NCBI GenBank assembly: GCA_023436245.1
Contig: JAEZJZ010000021.1
Span: forward strand, 24,398 to 88,397
Source of the DNA: Bacillota bacterium
GTDB taxonomy: Bacteria > Bacillota > UBA994 > UBA5500
Length of the DNA: 64,000 nucleotides
Direction of reading: 5' to 3'
This document shows, in pieces, positions 50,949 through 60,957 of the stretch (position 1 is its first letter; every line of letters begins with the position of its first letter). Position numbers and translations under genes: made by a program. The notes under the pieces are model-generated. The model was not told the origin of the DNA. It made no database searches and worked only from the letters and a program-made list of their open reading frames with translations.

Positions 50949-52071
50949 AGTTAAGCTGCTCCAAGGAAACGAGGCCTGTGTTGAGGGTGCGTTGGCTGCT
51001 GGTGTGACCTTCTACGCCGGTTATCCGATCACGCCATCCACTGAAATCGCCGAACTATTGTCTGAGCGCCTACCACGCGTGGGTGGACGGTTCATCCAGA
51101 TGGAGGACGAAATCGCCAGCATGGCAGCTGTGGTTGGCGCTTCTCTGGCCGGAGCCAAGGCGATGACTGCCACCAGTGGCCCTGGTTTCTCGCTGAAGCA
51201 GGAGAACTTCGGCTTCGCCACCTATTGCGAAGTGCCTTGCGTCGTGGTCAACGTGATGCGCGGTGGCCCGAGCACCGGCTTGCCTACCTCGACCGCTCAG
51301 GGTGATGTGATGCAAGCTCGCTGGGGTACTCACGGAGACCATCCGGTGATTGCTCTTTGTCCTGGTTCTGTGCCAGAGGCATATGAGATGACCATCAAGG
51401 CGTTTAACCTGTCTGAGCAGTTCAGGATGCCGGTACTGGTCCTGCTCGATGAAGTGATCGGTCATATGCGCGAGAAGATCACGCTGCCAGACCAGCCGTC
51501 ACAGCCGATCATCGAGCGCAAGCGCCCCACTGGGTCAAAGTCCGAGTATCAGCCTTATGCCGCTGGTCCGGATGAGGCTCCGCCTCTGGCCAACTTTGGA
51601 GAGGGCTATCGCTTCCATGTCACCGGATTGACCCATAACTTCCGTGGTTATCCGACCAGCGATCCCAAACAGGTTGACTATTTGATCAAGCGCCTGCACA
51701 ACAAGGTCGATCAACATCTGGACGACATTCTGCTCTGGGAGACCGAGCAGATGGAGGATGCGACCATCGGCGTGTTCGCGTATGGATCCACCGCCCGTTC
51801 AGCCGTTCGTGCCGTGCGCTTGGCACGCGAACAGGGAATCAAAGCCGGTTTGATCCGTCCGATCACCCTCTGGCCCTTCCCGGTGGAGATGCTCAAGGGT
51901 TACGCCAAGCAGCTCAAGAATTTGATCGTGGCTGAACAGAACCTGGGACAGATGATCTTGGAAGTGGAACGGGTGGTTGCCGGTCAGGTTCCGATCAAGG
52001 GCATCCTGCAGGCCAATGGAGAAATGATCACGCCTGACACGGTCTTGCAGGCAGTTTTGGAGGTGAAGTAG
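50938..52071 (+). CDS. korA: 2-oxoacid:ferredoxin oxidoreductase, alpha subunit
   Basis: A 377-aa subunit carrying the pyrimidine-binding and transketolase C-terminal-like domains. YPITPSTEIAELL, QMEDEIASMAAV, TATSGPGFSLKQEN and GDHPVIALCPGS are typical of the KorA/VorB group. Sequence alone does not separate 2-oxoglutarate from branched 2-oxoacid substrates. The neighbouring gdhA and methylmalonyl-CoA mutase genes argue for 2-oxoglutarate, giving succinyl-CoA. Confidence 0.88.
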   Translation: MSPRVKLLQGNEACVEGALAAGVTFYAGYPITPSTEIAELLSERLPRVGGRFIQMEDEIASMAAVVGASLAGAKAMTATSGPGFSLKQENFGFATYCEVPCVVVNVMRGGPSTGLPTSTAQGDVMQARWGTHGDHPVIALCPGSVPEAYEMTIKAFNLSEQFRMPVLVLLDEVIGHMREKITLPDQPSQPIIERKRPTGSKSEYQPYAAGPDEAPPLANFGEGYRFHVTGLTHNFRGYPTSDPKQVDYLIKRLHNKVDQHLDDILLWETEQMEDATIGVFAYGSTARSAVRAVRLAREQGIKAGLIRPITLWPFPVEMLKGYAKQLKNLIVAEQNLGQMILEVERVVAGQVPIKGILQANGEMITPDTVLQAVLEVK

Positions 52072-52884
52072 ATGCTGGCAGAGAAGTACCTCCGGCAGGA
52101 CATGATGCCTCACATTTGGTGTCCAGGTTGTGGACACGGCATCATCCTGAACGCCGTCATCCGCGCTATTGAAAAGGCTGGTCTAGACCAGGACAAGACG
52201 GCCATCGTTTCAGGCATCGGTTGCTCTTCACGTGCTTCCGGCTATCTCAACTTTGACACGCTGCACACCACTCACGGACGTGCGCTAGCCTTTGCCACCG
52301 GGTTGAAGGTCGCCAATCCGGAACTGAACGTAATCGTGCTCACTGGCGACGGTGACAGCCTGGCGATCGGCGGCAACCACTTCATCCATGCTTGTCGGCG
52401 CAATATCGACATCACCACCGTGGTGTTCAACAATAGCATCTACGGCATGACCTCCGGTCAGTATTCCCCAATGACTCCCACCGGGCGCTATGCCACGACG
52501 GCTCCCTATGGGAACATCGACCGCAACTTTGATCTCTGTGAACTGGCTCGGGTCGCCGGCGCAACCTATGTTGCCCGCGGTACGGCTTATCATGCTGCCA
52601 TGCTCAGCGATCTGGTGACCAAGGCAATTGGGAACAAAGGATTCTCAGTAGTGGAAGCCATTTCCCAATGCCCGACCTACTACGGGCGCAAGAACAAGCT
52701 GGGCACACCGGTGGATATGCTCACTTGGCAAAAGGACTCTGCAGTAACCAAAGCAGCAGCAGCTAAGCTCACTCCTGAGCAGATGGCAGACAAGTTCGTG
52801 ATCGGCGAGTTATACCACACCAGTGCACCTGAGTACACAGCCGAGTACGACCGCATCGTTGCCTCGCTTCGGGGGAAGGAGTAA
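52072..52884 (+). CDS. korB: 2-oxoacid:ferredoxin oxidoreductase, beta (TPP) subunit
   Basis: A 270-aa thiamine diphosphate-binding subunit. The Mg-TPP motif is GDGDSLAIGGNH followed by NNSIYGMTSGQYSPMTP. WCPGCGHG near the N-terminus is conserved. Its ATG follows the korA stop without a gap, and its TAA overlaps the korC ATG by one base. It catalyses oxidative decarboxylation with KorA. Confidence 0.92.
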   Translation: MLAEKYLRQDMMPHIWCPGCGHGIILNAVIRAIEKAGLDQDKTAIVSGIGCSSRASGYLNFDTLHTTHGRALAFATGLKVANPELNVIVLTGDGDSLAIGGNHFIHACRRNIDITTVVFNNSIYGMTSGQYSPMTPTGRYATTAPYGNIDRNFDLCELARVAGATYVARGTAYHAAMLSDLVTKAIGNKGFSVVEAISQCPTYYGRKNKLGTPVDMLTWQKDSAVTKAAAAKLTPEQMADKFVIGELYHTSAPEYTAEYDRIVASLRGKE

Positions 52885-53447
52885 TGGCCATGCAGAATAG
52901 AAGAGAGATTCGTTTGAGTGGCAGTGGCGGACAGGGCATTCTCCTGGCCGGTATCATCTTGGCGGAAGCGGCCCTTCTGGAGGGGAAGAATGCGGTGCAG
53001 TCCCAAAGCTACGGGCCGGAGGCCCGGGGTGGCGCCAGCAAGTCCGAGGTAATCATCAGCGAGGAGAGCATCGACTATCCGAAGGTCACGCGCCCGGAGA
53101 TTTTGATGGCTCTCACCGAAGAAGCGTACCACAAGTACAGCCAGGGCCTGATGGCCGAGGCGATCCTGGTGATCGATGACTCCATCCAGCTGGCTGAACA
53201 GGTGCCGAGCGGAGTCAGCGTTGTGCGTGCCCCCATCATCCAGGCAGCCGCCGAGACGATGAAGCGGCCGATCGTGGCCAACATCGTGGCCTTGGGCGTA
53301 TTGGTTGGAGCCAGCCAGATTGTGCGCCGCGAGTCGTTGGAGCAGGCCGTACTCAATCGGGTGCCGCGCGGCACCGAAGACCTGAATCGTCAGGCTTTGT
53401 CCCTTGGGTTTCAATTGGCTGCAGCCGCAGCCAGTGGAAATAGATAA
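52884..53447 (+). CDS. korC: 2-oxoacid:ferredoxin oxidoreductase, gamma subunit
   Basis: A 187-aa subunit with the family start REIRLSGSGGQGILLAGIILAEAA and QSYGPEARGGASKSEV. ATG 52884 or 52890 are both possible. It completes the four-subunit complex that makes acyl-CoA and reduced ferredoxin. It lies 29 nt upstream of gdhA with no terminator, so the two are probably co-transcribed. Confidence 0.92.
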   Translation: MAMQNRREIRLSGSGGQGILLAGIILAEAALLEGKNAVQSQSYGPEARGGASKSEVIISEESIDYPKVTRPEILMALTEEAYHKYSQGLMAEAILVIDDSIQLAEQVPSGVSVVRAPIIQAAAETMKRPIVANIVALGVLVGASQIVRRESLEQAVLNRVPRGTEDLNRQALSLGFQLAAAAASGNR

Positions 53448-53476
53448 CCACCATAGGTAAAAGGGAGGAAAACCAA

Positions 53477-54730
53477 ATGGCTAACAACAAAGACACCTTC
53501 TTGCAGGTGCAGGCGCAGATCAAGGACGCTTGCGACATCTTGGGCCTGGACAACAACTACTTCGAGATCCTGAAGCAGCCGATGCGGGCACTGGAAGTCT
53601 CAATTCCTGTGCGGATGGATGACGGTTCGATCAAGGTAGTCAGTGGTTATCGTTCACAGCACAATGATGCCGTCGGCCCCACCAAGGGTGGCCTGCGCTA
53701 CCATCAGAATGTTGACTTCGACGAAGTCAAGACTCTCTCCATGTGGATGACCTTCAAGTGCAGCGCCATCGGTCTTCCTTACGGCGGTGCCAAGGGTGGC
53801 ATCACTGTCAACCCCAAGGAAATGTCTCAGGGCGAAGTGGAGCGCATGACCCGCGGCTATGCTCGGGCCATGGCCAACTTCATCGGCGACGACCGCGATA
53901 TCCCGGCCGGCGACGTGAACACCAATGCTCAGATCATGGCCTGGATCTATGACGAGATCAGCAAGGTCAAGGGTCACAATATGCCTGGCGTGATCACCGG
54001 TAAGCCAATTCCGGTTGGCGGTTCCCTCGGTCGCAACGAAGCTACCGGTCGCGGCGTGGTCATCACCTTGCGCGAGGCCGCTAATGCCATGAACATGAAG
54101 ACCGAAGGCGCCACGGTTGCCATCCAGGGTTACGGCAACGTCGGCGGTTTCACTGGTCTCTACATGCAGACTCTGCTCGGCTCTAAAGTCGTGGCAGTAC
54201 AGGATCACACCGGCGGCGTCTACAATGCTGACGGCATGGATGCTATCGAACTGCAGAACTGGGTTGCCGCACACGGCGGCGTGAAGGGTTTCCCTGGCAG
54301 CACCAAGGATATCACGCGCGATGAGCTGTTTGCGCTCGACGTCGACTTCTTGGTTCCGGCTGCTCTGGAGAATCAGATCACCGATGAGAATCAGCATCTA
54401 GTGAAGGCGCCTTTGGTGGTTGAGGCTGCCAATGGTCCGATCACCCGTTCCGCCTCCAAGAAGATGCATGCGCGTGGCATCACCATCGTGCCGGACATCG
54501 TGGCCAATGCCGGTGGCGTGACCGTCTCCTACTTCGAGTGGGTGCAGAACCTGCAGAACTACTACTGGAGCCTGGAAGAGGTCAACACTCGCTTGGAGCG
54601 CTTGATGGTCGACGCCTTTGACGCCGTCCACAAGATGAGCCAGGACAAGAAGATCGACCTTCGCGATGCCGCTTATGTCGTAGCTATCCGTCGCGTTGCT
54701 GACGCGATGAAGCTGCGCGGCTGGGTCTAA
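53477..54730 (+). CDS. gdhA: Glutamate dehydrogenase
   Basis: A 417-aa hexameric-type enzyme interconverting glutamate and 2-oxoglutarate plus ammonia. KGGLRYHQNVDFDEVKTLSM and GLPYGGAKGGI, with the catalytic Lys residues, and PAGDVNT are present. The Rossmann domain has QGYGNVGGFTG. Cofactor preference cannot be decided from sequence by eye. AAGGGAGGAAAACC precedes the ATG. Its place between kor and mcm genes suggests a catabolic role in glutamate oxidation. Confidence 0.96.
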   Translation: MANNKDTFLQVQAQIKDACDILGLDNNYFEILKQPMRALEVSIPVRMDDGSIKVVSGYRSQHNDAVGPTKGGLRYHQNVDFDEVKTLSMWMTFKCSAIGLPYGGAKGGITVNPKEMSQGEVERMTRGYARAMANFIGDDRDIPAGDVNTNAQIMAWIYDEISKVKGHNMPGVITGKPIPVGGSLGRNEATGRGVVITLREAANAMNMKTEGATVAIQGYGNVGGFTGLYMQTLLGSKVVAVQDHTGGVYNADGMDAIELQNWVAAHGGVKGFPGSTKDITRDELFALDVDFLVPAALENQITDENQHLVKAPLVVEAANGPITRSASKKMHARGITIVPDIVANAGGVTVSYFEWVQNLQNYYWSLEEVNTRLERLMVDAFDAVHKMSQDKKIDLRDAAYVVAIRRVADAMKLRGWV

Positions 54731-54752
54731 TCGCATATTCCGGTGAGTCAGC

Positions 54753-54786
54753 GGCCCTCCCCGGCTTGGCTGGGGAGGGCCATTTA
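54753..54786 (+). terminator. Hairpin after gdhA
   Basis: GGCCCTCCCC (54753-54762) and GGGGAGGGCC (54772-54781) form a perfect 10-bp stem with a 9-nt loop, followed by ATTTAG. The T tract is poor, so termination may be weak. Confidence 0.65.
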
Positions 54787-54890
54787 GAAGAGAGAATTCC
54801 GTATACAATACACAAGACTGCGCCCTGCTCAGGGCTTCACTGGACATGGGTGTGCGTGCTGGGGCGGCTGATCGGTGGTCAAATATCCTA

Positions 54891-54920
54891 TTGGCGAATG
54901 GCAAAGAATACTGTTAGTAT
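54891..54920 (+). promoter_or_regulatory. Candidate promoter of the methylmalonyl-CoA operon
   Basis: TTGGCG (54891-54896), 18-bp spacer, TAGTAT (54915-54920), about 70 bp upstream of the mutase gene. A second -10-like TACAAT lies at 54804. Confidence 0.5.
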
Positions 54921-54988
54921 TTATGTGGTCGGTTAATGCTGGCGAGTTTCCCCCCTGATCGCTCGCAGAAAGACTTGTAAGGAGCGTG

Positions 54989-56674
54989 ATGACAGTGTAC
55001 AAGCAGGATGAATTGCAGCGCATACAGGAAGCCAAGACACAATGGCAGAATGGGATGGTGCAGAAGGTACTGAACCGTTTTCCGGAGCAGAAGCCTGAGT
55101 ACGTCAACTCTTCCAAAGTGACGGTTGCGCGTGCCTATACTCCGGATGACATCTCGGAACTGGATTACCTGCGCGATCTCGGTTTCCCAGGGCAATATCC
55201 TTTCACCCGCGGCGTTCAGCCCACTATGTACCGCGGCCGCTATTGGACGATGCGCCAATATGCCGGCTTTGCCACAGCGGAAGAATCGAATCAGCGTTAC
55301 AAATACCTGTTACAGCAGGGCCAGACCGGTCTCTCGGTCGCCTTTGATTTGCCCACGCAGATCGGCTACGACTCGGATCACTCTCTGTCTGAAGGCGAAG
55401 TGGGCAAGGTTGGCGTGGCCATTGACTCTCTCGCAGACATGGAGATTCTCTTTGACGGCATTCCGCTGGATAGGGTCAGCACTTCGATGACCATCAATGC
55501 CCCCGCCGCTGTTCTGTTGGCTATGTACATGGGCGTGGCGGAGAAGCAGGGCGTGCCGCTTGGCAAGATCAGCGGCACCATCCAAAATGACATCCTCAAG
55601 GAATACGTCGCTCGCGGCACATACATTTTCCCTCCCGCACCCTCGATGCGGCTGATCACCAACATTTTTGAGTTCTGCTCGGCCAATGTTCCGGAATGGA
55701 ATACCATCAGCATCAGCGGTTACCACATCCGCGAAGCGGGTTCTACCGCTGCACAAGAGATTGCATTCACGCTGAGCAATGGTATCGCCTACGTGCAGGC
55801 AGCCGTGGACGCTGGTCTGAACGTGGATGATTTTGCTCCTCGCCTGTCCTTCTTCTTTAACTCACACCTGGACTTCTTTGAAGAGGTCGCCAAGTTCCGG
55901 GCTGCCCGTCGCCTGTGGGCGAAGATCATGAAGGAGCGTTTTGGCGCCAAGAAGGACAAGTCCTGGATGCTGCGCTTCCATACCCAGACTGCCGGGTCCA
56001 CCCTCACTGCGCAACAGCCCGACAACAACATCGTCCGCGTGGCTTTGCAGGCGTTGGCGTCTGTGCTGGGCGGAACCCAGTCTCTGCACACCAACTCGCG
56101 CGACGAGGCCCTGGCCTTGCCGACTGAGGAGTCGGTGCGCATCGCGCTGCGCACGCAGCAGATCATCGCTTACGAGAGCGGCGTGGCTGACACCATCGAT
56201 CCGCTGGCCGGAAGCTACTTCGTGGAGTCGCTTACCAATCAGGTGGAGAAGCTCGCTGCCGACTACATCGAGCGCATCGACGCCATGGGCGGCGCCGTGA
56301 AGGCGATTGAGGCTGGCTATATGCAGCGCGAGATCCAGGACAGCGCCTATGATTATCAGCGCCAGGTGGAAGAAAAGCAGCGTATCGTCGTCGGCGTCAA
56401 TCAGTTCCAGATCGAGGAACCGGCACCGCAGGGATTGTTGCGGGTAGACCCGGTAGTTGGGGAACTGCAGAAGCAGAAGCTGGTTGCATTGCGGGCTCGT
56501 CGCGACAACCAGGCCGTCGCCGTTGCCCTGGATGAACTGGAGCAAGTTGCTCGCGGTGAAGAGAATCTGATGCCGGCCATCTTCAAGGCTGTCAAAGCCT
56601 ATGCGACACTGGGCGAAATCTGTGGCCGCTTGCGCAACGTCTTTGGCGAGTACGTTGCCCAAGACTTGCTCTAG
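54989..56674 (+). CDS. mcmA: Methylmalonyl-CoA mutase, large (substrate-binding) subunit
   Basis: Interconverts succinyl-CoA and (R)-methylmalonyl-CoA with adenosylcobalamin. The 561-aa chain is the TIM-barrel half only; the B12 domain is a separate gene, as in archaea and some Firmicutes. [12 protein letters not shown] keeps the Tyr (about residue 81), and [18 protein letters not shown] keeps the Arg, that distinguish methylmalonyl- from isobutyryl-CoA mutases. ATG 54989 follows TAAGGAG. It is the first gene of the mcmA-mcmB-meaB-mce run. Confidence 0.94.
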   Translation: MTVYKQDELQRIQEAKTQWQNGMVQKVLNRFPEQKPEYVNSSKVTVARAYTPDDISELDYLRDLGFPGQYPFTRGVQPTMYRGRYWTMRQYAGFATAEESNQRYKYLLQQGQTGLSVAFDLPTQIGYDSDHSLSEGEVGKVGVAIDSLADMEILFDGIPLDRVSTSMTINAPAAVLLAMYMGVAEKQGVPLGKISGTIQNDILKEYVARGTYIFPPAPSMRLITNIFEFCSANVPEWNTISISGYHIREAGSTAAQEIAFTLSNGIAYVQAAVDAGLNVDDFAPRLSFFFNSHLDFFEEVAKFRAARRLWAKIMKERFGAKKDKSWMLRFHTQTAGSTLTAQQPDNNIVRVALQALASVLGGTQSLHTNSRDEALALPTEESVRIALRTQQIIAYESGVADTIDPLAGSYFVESLTNQVEKLAADYIERIDAMGGAVKAIEAGYMQREIQDSAYDYQRQVEEKQRIVVGVNQFQIEEPAPQGLLRVDPVVGELQKQKLVALRARRDNQAVAVALDELEQVARGEENLMPAIFKAVKAYATLGEICGRLRNVFGEYVAQDLL

Positions 56675-56688
56675 GGAGGAGTGGGACG

Positions 56689-57084
56689 ATGGAGAAGAAG
56701 ATCAGGGTACTAATTGCCAAGCCAGGACTGGATGGACATGATCGTGGAGCCAAGGTGATCGCTCGTGCTCTGCGCGACGCCGGCATGGAGGTGATCTACA
56801 CCGGTCTGCGCCAGACGCCGGAACAGATTGTGCATGCCGCGATACAGGAAGACGTGGACGCGATCGGTCTCAGTTGCCTCTCGGGAGCTCACAACCATCT
56901 GTTCCCACGGGTGGTGGAGCTGCTGGCCGCAACTAAGGCGGAGGACATCATGGTCTTTGGCGGTGGGGTTATTCCCGACTCCGACATTCCGGAACTGAAG
57001 TCCAAAGGCATTCAGGAGATTTTCACTCCTGGCACCTCCACCGAGACGGTTGTAGCCTACCTGCGGGATCATGTCCAAAAATGA
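56689..57084 (+). CDS. mcmB: Methylmalonyl-CoA mutase, B12-binding subunit
   Basis: A 131-aa cobalamin-binding domain. DGHDRG provides the lower-ligand His (Asp-x-His-x2-Gly), with [12 protein letters not shown] and VFGGGVIPD completing the B12 site. It partners with the separate large subunit just upstream. Its end overlaps the meaB start by 14 nt. Confidence 0.95.
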   Translation: MEKKIRVLIAKPGLDGHDRGAKVIARALRDAGMEVIYTGLRQTPEQIVHAAIQEDVDAIGLSCLSGAHNHLFPRVVELLAATKAEDIMVFGGGVIPDSDIPELKSKGIQEIFTPGTSTETVVAYLRDHVQK

Positions 57085-58072
57085 TTCTGACTTTCGGGCT
57101 GGGTTTCTGACCGGTGACGTTCGCGGACTAGCGCGAGCGATTTCGGCGGCGGAGAATGACCCGGACACGGCGCACTCGCTGCTGACCACGGTCAGCGACC
57201 GCCTCGGCCACGCCCATGTGATCGGCATCACCGGCCCACCGGGAGCTGGCAAGAGCACGCTCACCGGGAAGTTGGCCAAGGAGCTCTTGAGCCGCGGCCT
57301 TTCTCTCGGGCTGCTGCTGGTGGATCCGTCCAGTCCGTTCAGTGGTGGTGCCATTCTGGGCGATCGCCTGCGGCTCCCCGACTTGGCCGGTGAGAGAAAT
57401 GTCTTCGTTCGGAGCATGAGCTCCCGCGGCAGCATGGGCGGCCTCGCCCGCGCGACTGGCGATGCCATCAAGCTGCTTGATGCCTTCGGCAAGGACGTGA
57501 TCCTGGTGGAGACTGTCGGGACTGGGCAGGCCGAGACGGACGTCATTTCCGTGGTGGACAGCGTAATCGTGGTCGCCGTTCCGGGACTCGGCGATGAGAT
57601 TCAGGCGATGAAGGCTGGAATTCTGGAAATTGCCGATCTGTTCGTGGTCAACAAGGCTGATCGAGAAGGTGCAGACCGTACCGAGCGTGAGCTGCTGTCC
57701 ATGCTCCGCTTGCAGGCCGATACCGCCTGGACTATCCCGGTGCTGAAGACGGTGGCAACTGCTGACCAGGGAATTGTGGCTCTGGCTGAAGCACTGGGCA
57801 ACCATCTGCAGTATCTGCGCGATAGCGGTGAGCTGACAGTCCGACGCTTGCGCCGGACCAAGCGCGAGTTGCTGGAACACATGCGTGCCCGCCTGATGGA
57901 CTCGCTCTGGGCACGTTTTGGGCACAGCGACTTGGAGCAACTGACCGAGAGCATCGTTGCCGGTCGCCAATCGGTCTATCAGGTCGCAGAGAACCTGTGG
58001 CAGCAGTTTGTTGCAGGCTTGTCAGGGGATGGTGCCCCACCTGAAAACGTTCGGAAGGAGGAGAGTTTATGA
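57071..58072 (+). CDS. meaB: MeaB/ArgK-type GTPase, mutase chaperone
   Basis: A 333-aa G3E-family GTPase that protects and reloads methylmalonyl-CoA mutase with adenosylcobalamin. The P-loop is GPPGAGKST, followed by [29 protein letters not shown] and the NKAD motif. A C-terminal dimerisation arm is present. It overlaps both neighbours (14 nt and 4 nt), so its level is tied to the mutase. Confidence 0.95.
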   Translation: MSKNDSDFRAGFLTGDVRGLARAISAAENDPDTAHSLLTTVSDRLGHAHVIGITGPPGAGKSTLTGKLAKELLSRGLSLGLLLVDPSSPFSGGAILGDRLRLPDLAGERNVFVRSMSSRGSMGGLARATGDAIKLLDAFGKDVILVETVGTGQAETDVISVVDSVIVVAVPGLGDEIQAMKAGILEIADLFVVNKADREGADRTERELLSMLRLQADTAWTIPVLKTVATADQGIVALAEALGNHLQYLRDSGELTVRRLRRTKRELLEHMRARLMDSLWARFGHSDLEQLTESIVAGRQSVYQVAENLWQQFVAGLSGDGAPPENVRKEESL

Positions 58073-58476
58073 TCAAAAAGATTGCTCATCTTGGCGTCGC
58101 GGTGAAGAATCTGGAGGAAGCCAAGAGCTTTTACGCTGGCATGCTGGGGCTTCCGAGTATTGGTGAAGAAGTGGTTCCCTCTCAGAAGGTAACTGCCGCG
58201 TTTATCCCGGTGGGCGATACTCGCTTGGAGCTGCTGGAGTCAACCGATCCGGAAGGTCCGATCGCCAAGGCGATCGCCGCCAGAGGTGAGGGCATTCACC
58301 ACATCGCTTATGAGGTCGATGATATCGTAGCCGCCTTGGCTGATCTCAAGGCCAAGGGAGCGCGGCTGATCGATGAAACCCCGCGAGAGGGAGCCCATGG
58401 GGCCAAGGTGGCATTCATTCACCCGAAGGCCGGTCTCGGCGTTCTGATTGAACTCTGTGAATACCCTCACCACTAG
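58069..58476 (+). CDS. mce: Methylmalonyl-CoA epimerase
   Basis: A 135-aa vicinal-oxygen-chelate protein converting (R)- to (S)-methylmalonyl-CoA, the form used by the decarboxylase. Metal-ligand regions IAHLGVAVKNLEEAK, GIHHIAYEVDDI and GVLIELCEY are present. It overlaps meaB by 4 nt. A 65-bp gap without a terminator leads to mmdA. Confidence 0.94.
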   Translation: MIKKIAHLGVAVKNLEEAKSFYAGMLGLPSIGEEVVPSQKVTAAFIPVGDTRLELLESTDPEGPIAKAIAARGEGIHHIAYEVDDIVAALADLKAKGARLIDETPREGAHGAKVAFIHPKAGLGVLIELCEYPHH

Positions 58477-58541
58477 GGCGTCCAACTCCCTGTTGACACA
58501 ACACGAGTGGATGATTGTCAAGGCAAAAGGAGGTAGGCTGC

Positions 58542-60092
58542 ATGTCCATGGACAAGAAAATTGAACAGTTGGCCAAGGAGCGGAAGCGCATTGCCTTGGG
58601 TGGCGGCGAAAAACGTATTGCCGCGCACAAAGAAAAGGGCAAACTCACCGCCCGTGAACGGATTGAACTGCTATTGGACGAGAACAGCTTTGTGGAAGTT
58701 GACGCTTTCGTCAAGCACCGCAGTGTTGATTTCGGCATGGCGACCAAGGATGCCCCGGGCGAGGGTGTGGTGGTTGGCTATGGTACAGTTGAAGGGCGCC
58801 TGATCTACGTCAGCAGCCAGGACTTCACTGTGCTTGGCGGGTCTCTCGGCGAAATGCACGCCAAGAAGATCTGCAAAGTGATGGACCTGGCCATGAAGAA
58901 CGGCGCTCCGTTTGTGGCCATCAACGAGTCCTCGGGCGCCCGCATTCAAGAAGGCGTGGACGCACTCGATGGTTACGGCAACATCTTCTTCCGCAACACC
59001 CAGGCTTCCGGCTATATTCCGCAGCTTTCAGTGATCATGGGATCCTGTGCTGGTGGCGCCGTCTACAGCCCGGCACTGACTGACTTCATCTTCATGACGC
59101 AAGGCACCAGTCAGATGTTTATTACCGGGCCGCAGGTGATCAAGGCCGTTACCGGTGAGGACGTCACCTTGGAGCAGTTAGGCGGCGCCGCAGTGCACAA
59201 CCAGGTGAGCGGCGTGGCTCACTTCTTCGCAGAAAATGACGAGCAGACCCTGGCTCAGGTACGGCGTTTGCTCAGCTTCCTGCCGAGCAACAATCTGGAC
59301 GAGAGCCCATGGCTCGAATCAGAAGACGACATGGCCAGGCAGAATGATGAGATCCTGTCCATCGTGCCGGATGACCCTAACCGCGCTTATGACGTGCGCG
59401 AAGTGATTCAGAGCATCGTGGACGGCGGAGACTTCATGGAAGTCCAGGCCAGCTTCGCTCTGAACATCGTCGTTGGCTTCGGCCGCATGAACGGGCGCAC
59501 CGTCGGCATCATCGCCAACCAGCCGAAGGTCTTGGCTGGATCGCTGGACATCAATGCATCAGATAAGGCGGCCCGTTTCGTCCGCTTTTGCGACTCTTTC
59601 AACATCCCATTGGTGACTTTGATCGACGTTCCGGGCTACATGCCTGGACTGAACCAGGAATACGGCGGAATCATCCGTCACGGCGCCAAGATGCTCTACG
59701 CCTACTCGGAAGCATCTGTGCCCAAGATCAGCCTGATCATGCGCAAGGCTTACGGCGGTGCCTATTTGGCGATGTGCAGCAAAGCGCTGGGCGCTGACAC
59801 CGTCTATGCTTGGCCGACAGCAGAGATTGCTGTGATGGGCCCTGAAGGCGCAGCCAACATCATTTTCCGTGACGACATCCAGAAGGCTGAGGATCCCGCA
59901 GCCACCAGGCACGAGAAGATCGCGGAGTATCGTGAGAAGTTTGCCAATCCTTACGTGGCAGCATCGCGCGGCATGGTGGACGATGTGATCGACCCACGTG
60001 ACACCAGGCGTATGATCATCAATGCTCTGGAGGCTAACGCCAGCAAGCGGGAGGCACGTCCCGCCAAGAAACATGGCAACTTCCCGGTATAG
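58542..60092 (+). CDS. mmdA: Methylmalonyl-CoA decarboxylase alpha subunit (carboxyltransferase)
   Basis: A 516-aa carboxyltransferase that moves the carboxyl of (S)-methylmalonyl-CoA to biotin on the carrier subunit, releasing propionyl-CoA. GSCAGGAVYSPALTDFIFM and GPQVIKAVTGEDVTLEQLGG form the acyl-CoA site. Propionyl-CoA carboxylase beta subunits are similar, but no biotin carboxylase gene is nearby and the membrane subunit genes follow, so the decarboxylase is favoured. AAAGGAGGT selects ATG 58542. Confidence 0.93.
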   Translation: MSMDKKIEQLAKERKRIALGGGEKRIAAHKEKGKLTARERIELLLDENSFVEVDAFVKHRSVDFGMATKDAPGEGVVVGYGTVEGRLIYVSSQDFTVLGGSLGEMHAKKICKVMDLAMKNGAPFVAINESSGARIQEGVDALDGYGNIFFRNTQASGYIPQLSVIMGSCAGGAVYSPALTDFIFMTQGTSQMFITGPQVIKAVTGEDVTLEQLGGAAVHNQVSGVAHFFAENDEQTLAQVRRLLSFLPSNNLDESPWLESEDDMARQNDEILSIVPDDPNRAYDVREVIQSIVDGGDFMEVQASFALNIVVGFGRMNGRTVGIIANQPKVLAGSLDINASDKAARFVRFCDSFNIPLVTLIDVPGYMPGLNQEYGGIIRHGAKMLYAYSEASVPKISLIMRKAYGGAYLAMCSKALGADTVYAWPTAEIAVMGPEGAANIIFRDDIQKAEDPAATRHEKIAEYREKFANPYVAASRGMVDDVIDPRDTRRMIINALEANASKREARPAKKHGNFPV

Positions 60093-60110
60093 GGCGAAGG
60101 GGGAACGCAG

Positions 60111-60482
60111 ATGAACTCGGAACTTTTGCTTGATGCCCTACGCTTGACAGCCGTGGGCATGGGTGTGGTCTTCGCCGCCTTGTATGCTCTTTCACTGATG
60201 ATGTACTCGCTACCGATCTTGGCGGGTGGACGGGGCAAGCAGGCTGCGACCGCACCACAAGCCTCGACTCTGGTCACCGCCAGTGTGGCCGAATCGGCCG
60301 CTGCCACCGAGCCAGCAGTCAGCAATGGCCCGTCACCTGAAGTGATCGCCGTGATTGCCACAGCTATTGCTGCCTATCTCGGCCAGGCACCAGAGAACCT
60401 GAACATCATTTCCATTCGTCGTGCTCCGGCAGCGGTTGGCCCTTGGGCCTTGGCCGCCCGCCGTGAGAGCATACAGAATTAA
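60111..60482 (+). CDS. mmdD: Decarboxylase small membrane subunit (OadG/MmdD type)
   Basis: A 123-aa subunit with one N-terminal membrane helix (about 12-38), an Ala/Pro-rich stretch and a C-terminal soluble segment ending in [12 protein letters not shown]. The conserved [15 protein letters not shown] block is typical of Na+ pump gamma/delta subunits. It tethers the carboxyltransferase and carrier to the membrane beta subunit. It lies 18 bp after mmdA. Confidence 0.85.
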   Translation: MNSELLLDALRLTAVGMGVVFAALYALSLMMYSLPILAGGRGKQAATAPQASTLVTASVAESAAATEPAVSNGPSPEVIAVIATAIAAYLGQAPENLNIISIRRAPAAVGPWALAARRESIQN

Positions 60483-60502
60483 CGGAAAGGGGAACAGACA
60501 AC

Positions 60503-60928
60503 ATGTCCAAGAAATTCCGTATCACCGTCAACGGGGAATCGTACGAAGTCGAGGTAGAGGATCTGGGAGGCGAGGCTCCGGTTGTTCGCCGCCAGGCTGC
60601 TCCGGTTGCGGCAGCTCCGGCACCGGTCGCTCCCACAGTGTCCATTCCACAGCCCAAGGCTCAGCCGGTTGCTCCGGCCCCGGCTGCTCCGGCAGCCAAA
60701 CCAGCAGTCGGCGGACAGGGCAGCGTCACCGCTCCCATGCCTGGTACCGTGCTCGATGTGAAGGTTAAGGAAGGCGACCAGGTCAAGGCCGGTCAGACGG
60801 TGCTGATTCTGGAAGCGATGAAGATGGAGAACGAAATCGCTGCTCCGGTGGCCGGCACAATCAAGTCGATCAATGTCGCCAAGGGTGCGGCCGTTAATCC
60901 GGGAGATGTGCTCGTGACCATCGGCTAA
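60503..60928 (+). CDS. mmdC: Biotin carrier subunit of the decarboxylase
   Basis: A 141-aa biotinyl protein. The N-terminal ~30 residues resemble those of other decarboxylase carriers. An Ala/Pro-rich flexible linker (about 30-72) leads to the biotinyl domain with the EAMKMEN motif; the biotin Lys is at about residue 109. It shuttles CO2 from the alpha to the beta subunit. The biotin ligase is not in the window. Confidence 0.94.
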   Translation: MSKKFRITVNGESYEVEVEDLGGEAPVVRRQAAPVAAAPAPVAPTVSIPQPKAQPVAPAPAAPAAKPAVGGQGSVTAPMPGTVLDVKVKEGDQVKAGQTVLILEAMKMENEIAAPVAGTIKSINVAKGAAVNPGDVLVTIG

Positions 60929-60957
60929 CCCATCGAGTTCGAGGGGAGGACCTGACA

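Noticed and set aside
58493..58536. TTGACA before mmdA as an internal promoter
   Set aside because: No -10-like hexamer lies 16-18 bp downstream; the Shine-Dalgarno occupies that position.
58542..60928. Reading mmdA plus the biotin carrier as a propionyl/acetyl-CoA carboxylase
   Set aside because: No biotin carboxylase gene is present, while the membrane Na+-pump subunits mmdD and mmdB are directly linked.
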